40,902 bases of DNA from Candidatus Berkelbacteria bacterium Licking1014_7. Lineage in GTDB: Bacteria > Patescibacteriota > UBA1384 > GWA2-35-9 > CG2-30-39-44. The translations under genes and the position numbers were made by a program. The stretch covers positions 1-40,902 of the forward strand of contig VMGK01000011.1 of NCBI GenBank assembly GCA_007376535.1, read 5' to 3'. This document shows positions 27,393-36,300 of this stretch, piece after piece (positions within the stretch are counted from its first letter, which is position 1; each line of letters opens with the position of its first letter). The notes under the pieces are model-generated. The model saw nothing but the letters and a program-made list of their open reading frames with translations. It searched no databases and was not told the origin of the DNA.

Positions 27393-28754
27393 ATGGATAT
27401 AAAAGATGTGTGGAAAGCGGTTTTAGGCGAACTGGAAGTTATTCTTTCAAAAGCCAACTTTACCACTTGGTTTAAAAACAGCGCGCTTTTATCTTTAGAT
27501 AAAGATATTGCCACTATTGCCGTGCCAAATGATTTTGCTGCCAGTTGGTATAGAAAAAAATTTGAGAGTCATATTGTTGCAGCGTTAAAAAAACATTTTC
27601 CTGAAGTTAAAACCATTGATTACAAAAAACTTGACACTAACATAACCCGGCAAATTCAAAACGATTTTTTTAAACAAGTGAGGACGACTGTCTCAGCGCG
27701 CCCGATAAAAACCGCGAGTTCTTATGTCACTAATCTGCAAAATAAATTTACTTTTGATAATTTTATCACTGGCGCCAGCAATCGCCTGGCTTTTGCCTCA
27801 GCCCAGGCAGTGGCGCAAAATCCAGGCATTTTATACAATCCATTTTTTATCTATGGCGGAGTAGGATTGGGTAAAACCCATTTAATCCATGCTATCGGCA
27901 ACGCGGTTTTAGAAAAAAAACCCCACTCAAAAATACTTTATACCCCGTGCGAGGACTTTTGCAATGAATTTGTGAGTTCAATCCAAACCAACAAAACAAT
28001 GATGTTTAAGAAAAAATATCGCGAAGTAGATGTATTTTTAGTGGATGATATTCAGTTTTTATCACGGAAAGAAGGCACTCAACAAGAATTTTTTCACACC
28101 TTTAACGCGCTTCACCAAAAAAACAATCAAATTATTATGACCTCCGATCGCCTGCCCAGAAATATTCCTTGCCTTGAAGACCGACTTACAAGCCGTTTTG
28201 GCGGCGGAATGGTTGCGGACATTTCCACGCCCGACACTGAAACAAGGCAAGCCATCTTAAAAGCCAAAGCGCTTGAAAGGGGTTGGGATGTGCCGGAAAA
28301 AATAATCGAATATATTGCTCAAAACATCAAAACCAATGTGCGTGAATTAGAAGGCGCCTTAAACCGCTTAGCCACCGAAGCGCTTGTCTCTAAACAAGAA
28401 TTAACTGAAGAATTTTCTCGCAAAACATTAGAAAATATTATTAATTCTTCTGAACAAAAAAACTTTGATCCAGCGCAAATTATTAAAAAGACCGCCCAAT
28501 TTTTTAATGTTGCGGAAAAAGATCTATTGGGAAAAAGTCGAGAAAGAAAATTTGTTCGTCCACGACAAATTATTATGTATCTAATTAGAGAAGAATTAAA
28601 CTGGGCGTTTCCTAAAATCGGCGAGATATTAGGTGGTAAAGATCATACCACTATTATGCACGGCGTAAAAATTATTACCAGGGAAATTAAAAAAGATCGG
28701 GATTTAGATAATAATATTATTTTAATTAAGCAACAATTATACAGCGCTGGATAA
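27393..28754 (+). CDS. dnaA: Chromosomal replication initiator protein DnaA
   Basis: NPFFIYGGVGLGKTHLIHAIGN, VFLVDDIQFLSRKEGTQQEFFHTFN, GGKDHTTIMHGVKII. Confidence 0.97.
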   Translation: MDIKDVWKAVLGELEVILSKANFTTWFKNSALLSLDKDIATIAVPNDFAASWYRKKFESHIVAALKKHFPEVKTIDYKKLDTNITRQIQNDFFKQVRTTVSARPIKTASSYVTNLQNKFTFDNFITGASNRLAFASAQAVAQNPGILYNPFFIYGGVGLGKTHLIHAIGNAVLEKKPHSKILYTPCEDFCNEFVSSIQTNKTMMFKKKYREVDVFLVDDIQFLSRKEGTQQEFFHTFNALHQKNNQIIMTSDRLPRNIPCLEDRLTSRFGGGMVADISTPDTETRQAILKAKALERGWDVPEKIIEYIAQNIKTNVRELEGALNRLATEALVSKQELTEEFSRKTLENIINSSEQKNFDPAQIIKKTAQFFNVAEKDLLGKSRERKFVRPRQIIMYLIREELNWAFPKIGEILGGKDHTTIMHGVKIITREIKKDRDLDNNIILIKQQLYSAG

Positions 28755-29086
28755 AATTGTGGATAACTTTTTTTTCCACTATTTAACGCAATTTTATCCC
28801 AATTTTATCCACAGAAAATCTGTAGTTATCCAGATATTTTCCACCAACTCTAAGCCCGTTTTTACACAAATTCACCCGACTTATTACTACTTTATTATTT
28901 ATATGTAAAATAATAAAGTAAAATTAAGAAATTTTTAATTTATTATTTCAATTGTAAATTCTTAGTTTTTAATTCTTATTTAATCATAGGCTTCGCCCTC
29001 TTGTAATAATAAAAAAAAACAATTAAAAAATAATGCCCATAAATTTTTATGGGTAAACCCCCACACTCTTAAGGGTGTGGGGGTAA
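28755..29086. other. Candidate oriC (dnaA-dnaN intergenic region)
   Basis: TGTGGATAA 28758-28766, TTATCCACA 28805-28813, TTATCCAGA 28826-28834, then a strongly AT-rich tract ~28878-28985. Confidence 0.75.
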
Positions 29087-29098
29087 ATGGAGAAAATT

Positions 29099-30205
29099 AT
29101 GAAATTTACTTGCACGCAGGAAAATTTATCAAAAGCGTTAAATATTGTTTCCCATATTTGCACTACTCGCTCTACCCTGCCGATTTTAAGTAATGTTTTA
29201 TTTTCAATTGAAAAAGGACGGCTGAAAATTTCTTCCACTGATTTAGAAATAGGGATTTCAACTTTTATCGGCGCCAAAATTGACGAGGAAGGAAGTTTTA
29301 CTGTTCCTTCTCGGCTTTTAGTGGAATTTGTCAACACTAATACCGATAAAAATATTGCCATTTATAAAGAGGGAGATAAATTAAATTTATTGAGCGAACA
29401 ATTTAACGCGCGCATTAAAGGGCTTGAGGCAGATGAATTTCCCAGTATTCCAGATGTAAAACCAGATAATACAATTGAGGTCTCGGGAGCGCTTTTGTCT
29501 GAGGCGATTTCTCAAACCGTCTTTGCCACGGCAATTGACGACAATAGACCAGTGCTTACTGGCGTTTTGTGTAAAGTGGAAAACGACTTGTTAAAAATTG
29601 TGGCAACAGATAGTTTTCGTCTGGCGGAAAAAACGGTAAATTTAGCCAAAAAATCAGATAAGAATTTTCAATTTTTAGTGCCAGCCAGAACATTTCAAGA
29701 ATTGTCGCGGCTTTTGTCAGAAAAAATTGAGTCGGTTAAAATATTTATTTCATCTAATCAGGTTCAGTTTTGTCTATCGGATGCGATTTTAATTTCTCGT
29801 TTGATTGCCGGAGAATATCCTGACTATACGCAAATTATTCCCAATGTTAAAAAAACCAGTATTTTGGCGCCTCGGCAGGAATTATCCAACGCCATTAAAA
29901 TGGCGAGTTTTTTTGCTCGCGAGGCGAATAATAATGTTAAAGTTAAAGTGGGAGACAAAAATGATTTGCAAATCGTCGCCACTTCGGCGCAAATGGGTGA
30001 TAATGTGTCTAAAACACAGGCAAAAATTGAGGGAGAGGCAATAGAAATATCGTTTAATGCTAAATATTTACTTGACCCGTTAGGGGTAATTGATGAGTTA
30101 GAGGTGATATTTGATCTCAATGGAAGGTTTAGCCCGGGCGTGATAAAGCCGGTTAAAGCCAAGGATTATTTGTATATCATAATGCCGCTCCGGCTGGAAG
30201 AATAG
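29099..30205 (+). CDS. dnaN: DNA polymerase III beta subunit (sliding clamp)
   Basis: MKFTCTQENLSKALNIVSHICTTRSTLPILSNVL, DNRPVLTGVL, IMPLRL C-term; ggag SD before ATG 29099. Confidence 0.96.
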   Translation: MKFTCTQENLSKALNIVSHICTTRSTLPILSNVLFSIEKGRLKISSTDLEIGISTFIGAKIDEEGSFTVPSRLLVEFVNTNTDKNIAIYKEGDKLNLLSEQFNARIKGLEADEFPSIPDVKPDNTIEVSGALLSEAISQTVFATAIDDNRPVLTGVLCKVENDLLKIVATDSFRLAEKTVNLAKKSDKNFQFLVPARTFQELSRLLSEKIESVKIFISSNQVQFCLSDAILISRLIAGEYPDYTQIIPNVKKTSILAPRQELSNAIKMASFFAREANNNVKVKVGDKNDLQIVATSAQMGDNVSKTQAKIEGEAIEISFNAKYLLDPLGVIDELEVIFDLNGRFSPGVIKPVKAKDYLYIIMPLRLEE

Positions 30206-30238
30206 GGTAGAATAATCTCAAATGTAAAAACTTTACAA

Positions 30239-31279
30239 GTGAAACTACTTTCTTTGCGTCTGCAAAATTTTAGAAATTATACTGATTTTGTTTTTGAGCC
30301 AGACGGTCTAACGGTTTTGGTTGGCAAAAACGGCGTTGGCAAAACAAATATCATTGAAGCCATCAGGTTTTTGACGATTTTCAAAAGTTATCGTTCCAAA
30401 AAACAAATTGAAGTGATAAAATGGAGTGAGGATTGGATGCGGTTAGAAGGCAGGGCGAAAATAGCGAACAAAAACCGAACATTGGAAATGTATCAAGATA
30501 AGACCCAAAAGGTGGCAAAAATTGACAAAGTTAATAAAAATATTACTCAAATGATTGGACTTTTTCGGTCGGTATTATTTGCGCCAGAGGATTTGAGTTT
30601 GGTGCAGGGCGCGCCCGGTTTAAGGAGAAAGTGGTGGGATATTGTGCTTTCGCAAAAAGATCGAAAGTACTTAAAAAAGTTAGTGATGTATTATAAAGTT
30701 TTGAAAAATAGAAATCATTTGTTGTTAAAAATTTTTAGCGGACTTGCTAATCAAGACGAACTTGATTACTGGGATAATCAATTAGTGGAAAACGGCGAAT
30801 TTTTGCAAAAAACCAGGCGAACATTTACCGAACATTTTAATAAATCAGCGTCACATTATTATCATACAGTTAGTTCTGAGCAACAAAATCTTCAAATAAA
30901 TTTGAAGATTAAAGATATTTCTTTACCCTTATTAAAAGAGCGCTTAAATTTTGACATAAAAATGCGCGCCACTACTGCTGGACCCCATCTTGATGATTTT
31001 TATTTTGAACTGGGCGGGCGGGATCTGGCTACTTTTGGGTCGCGGGGAGAATTTCGCAGCGTGATTTTGGTTTCAAAGATAATTGAGGCAGATTTTTTGC
31101 GCGAAGAAAATGATTTGCCAGTGATTTTATTGGACGATATTTTGAGCGAGTTAGATCAAAAACGTCGAAATCATTTATTTGAAATGTTTGGAGAACATCA
31201 GGTTATAATGACTACGACTGATGCAGCCGGGATTGAGGAAAAGGTGAGAAAGGGAGCGAAAATTGTTGAGTTGAATTAA
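30239..31279 (+). CDS. recF: DNA replication and repair protein RecF
   Basis: LRLQNFRNYTDF, VGKNGVGKTNIIEAI, LPVILLDDILSELDQKRR; GTG start. Confidence 0.95.
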   Translation: MKLLSLRLQNFRNYTDFVFEPDGLTVLVGKNGVGKTNIIEAIRFLTIFKSYRSKKQIEVIKWSEDWMRLEGRAKIANKNRTLEMYQDKTQKVAKIDKVNKNITQMIGLFRSVLFAPEDLSLVQGAPGLRRKWWDIVLSQKDRKYLKKLVMYYKVLKNRNHLLLKIFSGLANQDELDYWDNQLVENGEFLQKTRRTFTEHFNKSASHYYHTVSSEQQNLQINLKIKDISLPLLKERLNFDIKMRATTAGPHLDDFYFELGGRDLATFGSRGEFRSVILVSKIIEADFLREENDLPVILLDDILSELDQKRRNHLFEMFGEHQVIMTTTDAAGIEEKVRKGAKIVELN

Positions 31280-31432
31280 AAATTTCTTCATTACACGACT
31301 TACGCACTTTTAACAATTTTTAATATATTTTCGCAGGATAATTGACTTCGACGCCATCCGCAGCCGAGCGGGCCGGTCTTTGATCTTGCGAAGCAAGCAT
31401 CAAAGGAGCGAGGCTTAATTCTTATTTATTTT

Positions 31433-31693
31433 ATGTCTTTTGAACAGATTTCGGATTCAATTGTGAGGCGGTTTCCCCAAAAACCCTTAGTGGCGTCGCA
31501 AATTTGCGCCCAAGCGCAGATAGTTTTTGAAGATAGCGCGCAAGTGATTTCTTTTAATGACGGCACGATTAAAATTAAAACAGACGGAGTGAGTGCGATA
31601 AAAATTCGCCTAAAAAGCGATAAAGTGATTGCAAAAATCAATCAGAAACTAAGGCAAGAGTTGGTGGAGCGATTAGTGATTGGGGTGAGTTAA
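31433..31693 (+). CDS. DUF721 / DciA-like short protein
   Basis: 86 aa with a DUF721-style core (LVASQICAQAQIVF...GTIKIKTDGVSAIKIRLKSDKVIAKINQKL), immediately after recF. Confidence 0.65.
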   Translation: MSFEQISDSIVRRFPQKPLVASQICAQAQIVFEDSAQVISFNDGTIKIKTDGVSAIKIRLKSDKVIAKINQKLRQELVERLVIGVS

Positions 31694-31718
31694 GGGCTAA
31701 AATCGGGCGTGAGTTGAA

Positions 31719-33218
31719 TTACTCACTAGCTGTGAGATGGTACACCTTATCATTGATAATGTCGATTTGTTTGTTTAGAATAATCCAGGTTTGCATGAGA
31801 TATAATCTTTTATATGATACATCAATAATGGCTTTTCCGTGTTGCTGGTTTTTTTCTCTTGTGGAGTAGCTAAGTACGGCAATTCCATATTTGTCGGTTT
31901 TGGTTGACTTGTTGGACAGGTTGTCTGTAATTAACGCATTTTTTATCAATTTCCCCTGTTTGTTTTTAATAACAAAACCAATAATAATTGGTTTTGTTGA
32001 TTGTTCGGTATTAGATATTGTGTCTATTTGCGATTTTGCTTCGCCTTTTGCGGTTCCTCTGGCGACGGTTTTGTCGCCGGTGGTTATACTTTCGTCAAAA
32101 GCTTTAATGGTATATTCTAAACTCTTATCTGTTTGATGATAATATATATTATCTGACAAGGGAACTCCTGCGGCAGGGCTGCCAGTATAATAAATGCGAT
32201 AGGAAATATTATTATTCTTTGGATCTGGTTCTGCCCACCAGATTTTGACATATTCACCAGACGGGTTTTCTGTCGCATCACTCGCCCAGCTATCAACCCT
32301 TTTAGTGTTGGTGGTTAGTGTTTTTAGTTGTGTGGCAGGGGATTTTGTGGCGCGGGCACTGTCTCCCCCACTGACCCTGTTGCTCCCAATGCCACTTTCT
32401 GCTGCGGCAGGGGCAGCCGCATCTGCCGCCACTTTCATCACTTCGCTTTTACAGCCAAGTTCATAGTTGCCGCTGGCGTCTTTTTTTATCAAGTCATATA
32501 TTTTTATATAATAATAAGTAATTTTGTCTTTTGGAACGGTTAGTGTGGTTGATTGATCGGCTCCATTTATTTCTTTTGGTGGTTTCCAGTCGGAATTGTT
32601 ATCTGACCAGTAAACTCTATAAGTATAATTATCGGTTTTATCTGGGGCAATCACATTTGTCCATCTTAATTCAGCGGTTGTATCGGCGCGAAAAACCTTA
32701 AAATTCAAATTTTTGCATACATCGATTGTTCCTTCTTTTGGCGCCTCAGATGAAGCGCCGACTACACTGCCAGCCGGGGGCTGATCGCTGCCACCGCCTG
32801 GACTGGTGGTTATAGTTGGTTCTTTTAAGGATTCAGGGTGGGAAATGGACTTGATAAAGACCACTGCCAGCAAAATGACTGCCAATCCCAAAATTGCGCC
32901 GATAATCAGTTCTTTGGCTTCGCCCACTGCCTCTGACGATCCGCTGGAAGAAACATATTTGGCGCCAGCAATTGCTATCATCATTACCGCGCCAGCCGAA
33001 GCAATCGGTATGGCGTATTTTTTAAGTATCTCATTGATTAGTTCGCCAATGGAAGTGAAAGTGCTTACGGTTTCGTTTTCGGGGGTTGTTGTTTTTGTGG
33101 CTTCATTAATAATGTATTTTGTTTGCGCCTGAAACTCGTCAGCGTTAATTGGCGCGATAAAAAATCCCGAGATTGACAAGAGACCCAAAATTGAAATCAG
33201 AAAAATAAGTTTCCGCAT
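31719..33218 (-). CDS. Secreted/membrane protein: signal peptide, VirB2/TrbC-like two-TM region, fibronectin type III-like domains
   Basis: INEILKKYAIPIASAGAVMMIAIAGAKYVSSSGSSEAVGEAKELIIGAILGLAVILLAVVFIKSI; FN3-like TAELRWTNV...YTYRVYWSDNNSDW; TATAAT-N6-ATG at 33218. Confidence 0.7.
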   Translation of the reverse strand: MRKLIFLISILGLLSISGFFIAPINADEFQAQTKYIINEATKTTTPENETVSTFTSIGELINEILKKYAIPIASAGAVMMIAIAGAKYVSSSGSSEAVGEAKELIIGAILGLAVILLAVVFIKSISHPESLKEPTITTSPGGGSDQPPAGSVVGASSEAPKEGTIDVCKNLNFKVFRADTTAELRWTNVIAPDKTDNYTYRVYWSDNNSDWKPPKEINGADQSTTLTVPKDKITYYYIKIYDLIKKDASGNYELGCKSEVMKVAADAAAPAAAESGIGSNRVSGGDSARATKSPATQLKTLTTNTKRVDSWASDATENPSGEYVKIWWAEPDPKNNNISYRIYYTGSPAAGVPLSDNIYYHQTDKSLEYTIKAFDESITTGDKTVARGTAKGEAKSQIDTISNTEQSTKPIIIGFVIKNKQGKLIKNALITDNLSNKSTKTDKYGIAVLSYSTREKNQQHGKAIIDVSYKRLYLMQTWIILNKQIDIINDKVYHLTASE

Positions 33219-33224
33219 AGTTAT

Positions 33225-33230
33225 ATTATA
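33225..33230 (-). promoter_or_regulatory. -10 element TATAAT, 6 nt before ATG 33218, abutting repeat R2 copy 2
   Basis: Direct reading; no convincing -35. Confidence 0.45.
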
Positions 33231-33346
33231 AATCAAAAAGCAAATATCAAAAAGCAAAAACAAATATCAAAATGCAAAAATATTTTTAATTTTTGATATG
33301 CCTGCCCCGTATTCCCGCCAAGGCGGGATGTTCGGGGTCATTTTGC
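33231..33346. repeat. Dispersed repeat R2, copy 2 (short form, 116 bp)
   Basis: Matches the first ~116 bp of copies 1 and 3; stops at ...ggtcattttgc. Confidence 0.95.
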
Positions 33347-36300
33347 TAAACACTTCGCGGTAGCGGATCGAGCCAAAGAATTTATCCAATGTTTCCTGAC
33401 GGAAAGTGATAATTTGAATTGGTTTGGTAAGTTCGTCCGGACTGTCGTACGGTTCTTTGGCAAATTTACCGCCGTCTTTATAATGATAGCCCAGATCCAT
33501 TGTATCAGAGACCAAGTCGTCAACTTTGGCTTGGGCGGCTCTCATCGTGCCGGCTTGATAGTTTTGATTGTTCATTCCGTCAAATACGCCTAAGCCCAAA
33601 CTGAGCGCTGGATCTGCGGGCGCGCTGGCAATGCCCGGATAATAGCCGTCCGCTGTGCAAACATATTTGATTTTATAAGTGCCGAAAAGGTTGGTGAGGA
33701 TAAAAGCGGCAATCATTATGCCGAGCGTCACTGGATCAGGCGAAGGCACCACATAATAATAAATCGCCATTCCGGTCAACATCGCGGTTGAGCCCGGCAC
33801 CAATCCCAGATCCTGGTCAATCGCCACCATCTGTTCGCCAAAAATTTCAGTAACAACCAATGTGAGCACGATCGCAATAATTTCGCCCTTGGCTTGGGAT
33901 AAATTGGCTCCCTCAACATTAACAGTGTTAAGCGCCAAAAGCTTGTCAGCGCCTTGCGCTGTGGCAACGGCGGCTTTGGCGGTTTTATAGGCGCGTAAAG
34001 CGCCGTCAAACGTTTTATATGCTTTATAGACCTCCAACGATTTTCCCACCGGCAAACCGAGTTTTGCGTCAGCAAAAGAAAAAGCAAAAGTTTGCCATTG
34101 GGTTTTGTATAGATTGGTTAAGTCATTTACCATTGTTTTATAATCGCCAGTTCCCGTGGCTAAATAAATTGTTCTAAAAGTGCCGTTTTCAATTTTAATT
34201 TTTCCAAAAACCTGCTTGGTATTCATATAGCCCTCTAAAGCGGCAAAGCCGTCCAGCGCAATTTTGTCAATATTGTCTTTGGAAGGATTTGTAATATAAT
34301 TTAGCACTGCGTCTCTGGTTTTGGAATCGTTTTTGAAAATCGCCCCCAGAAGCGTGTTATCATTAATGTAATTTAATCCCAAATCCGCCAGCGCTGACGC
34401 TTTGCCGTTTTCATCCGCTTCAAACATTTTTTGGGCAAAGCCAGCCGGAATGTGCGGGTCTAATTTGTAAAGTTGGGAATCCATAATTTTATATTGCAGA
34501 TTTTTTTGATAGCCCTGACGGAGTTGGGCTTCTTCCCGCCTCATCCCTTCGGTTTTTAGATCGTTTTCTAATTGTTTAATCGTATTATGGTCAGCCGAAC
34601 CCAAAGCGCTTACTTCACTTTCAAAATTTTGTTCATAATTTTGTTCCCCAGCGTCATTAATCCGAGTTTGATCGGACGGATTTCCCAAAATCGCCTTGCG
34701 ATAGTCGTCATAAGTGGGCGCGATATTGGGAGGCACTCCCCTTTTTTGCGCCTCAGAAGCATGGTCGTCGGTTTTAGGCATTAGAAAATTATTAACCATA
34801 TACACGCCGGAAATTAAGCCGATCACCCGGGTATCGCCTTGCGCCAACAATCCCATATCTTGCGTGATCAATTGTCTGGCAGATTGATTGCTGGCCGGAG
34901 CGATGCGATCAATGGCATTGTTTGAATTTTGATTGATTAGTTTGATAATATCTTCTTCAAAGCCAGTGATGTCGCATTTTTTACTGCCAAATGCCCAGCC
35001 GCATCGCTCCACAAAAACATCGGTTTTATATAAATTGGCGATTTTATTGCCAATACCAAAATTGTCATCTAACATTATCATTCCCTGATCAACTAATTTT
35101 ATTATTCCACCTTCCGGGTCTTGTAAAATGTTAGAAAAGGTGCCAGAGGCGAAATTTAATTTATCATCTATGATTGGAGAAAATGTGGTATAAAAATCGG
35201 TCTTTGAAATCGCGCTGGGATTTAGGATGAGATTGCTTAAAATGTTATTCAGACCGCCGGCAAAAGTATTTTTATAATCACCTTCTAAGCCCAATTGCTG
35301 GGCTAATTGTTCAGACGCTTTGGCAACAGCGCCCGAGTTTCTCAGCAAATAGTCAGCGGTATTTTTTGCGTCAGAGGCATTATCTAAAAATTGTTTGACA
35401 TTGATTTCAGCGGTAAGCAGTTTTTTAATATTCCCCTGCGGCACATAAAGCATTTTTTCAAGAGCGCTGATTTGCGTCTGGAAATTTTGCACCTGCTGCT
35501 TTTCTGTTTCTGAAACACCCAGACCTTTTTCAAAATACTCTTTATCTTTCCACCAGACACTGTCTGTCTGGCGCAGACCGTTAATGCGGATGAGCAGGCG
35601 CGTCTTAAAAGTGTCAAGCCGTTGTTTGGCTTCGTCGGATGAACTTCCCACATCTTGTTGAAATTGCGATTGAGTATAGTCGTCGGAAAACGGCAGCGGA
35701 ATCCTAAACGCTTGGCTAAAAATAAAAGGTCCGTTTTTGTCTAAAATGGTTTGAATAGTGGCGTTTTCGTCGTTGGGATTAATACTGCCGGGATTAAGTC
35801 CTAAAATTTGTTCGGTTCTGCTGGCGGCCAAGTTGCGCGGCACACTGCCGGATAAGTCCACTGCTGGCATATCCAATAATCCAAAAATTACTTCTGAACT
35901 AATTTGGTTTAGGGCGGAATTGATCGCTTCATTTTTTTTGTCTTTGGTTTCATATTTGGCAGTATAGGCATTAAACAGGGTTTCGCCTCTGCCCGGGGTG
36001 AGCCGCAGGCCATTATCAAATTTGGCGCCGGCAATGCGGTTAAAAACACTCTTGGTGTCCCCGGATAAGATTCCAAAAATATCGTCCGGAGTCAAGAAAT
36101 AGCCGCCCAAATTAAATTCTTGTTTAATCGCTTGGCTAAAAGCGGTGTATTTTAGGGTCTGGCGACCGATTTTTTTGTAATATAAATTGATTGATTTCTC
36201 GCGAGTAAAGTCGTCGTTTCGTTCCGGGCTGGATAAATACTCTTGGGTCGCGCCTTGATACAGCCCGAGCAGGCGATCAATTTCCGCCGGTGTTTTTTCG

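Noticed and set aside
29047-29361. Minus-strand ORF over the dnaN start
   Set aside because: Antisense to a confidently assigned core gene
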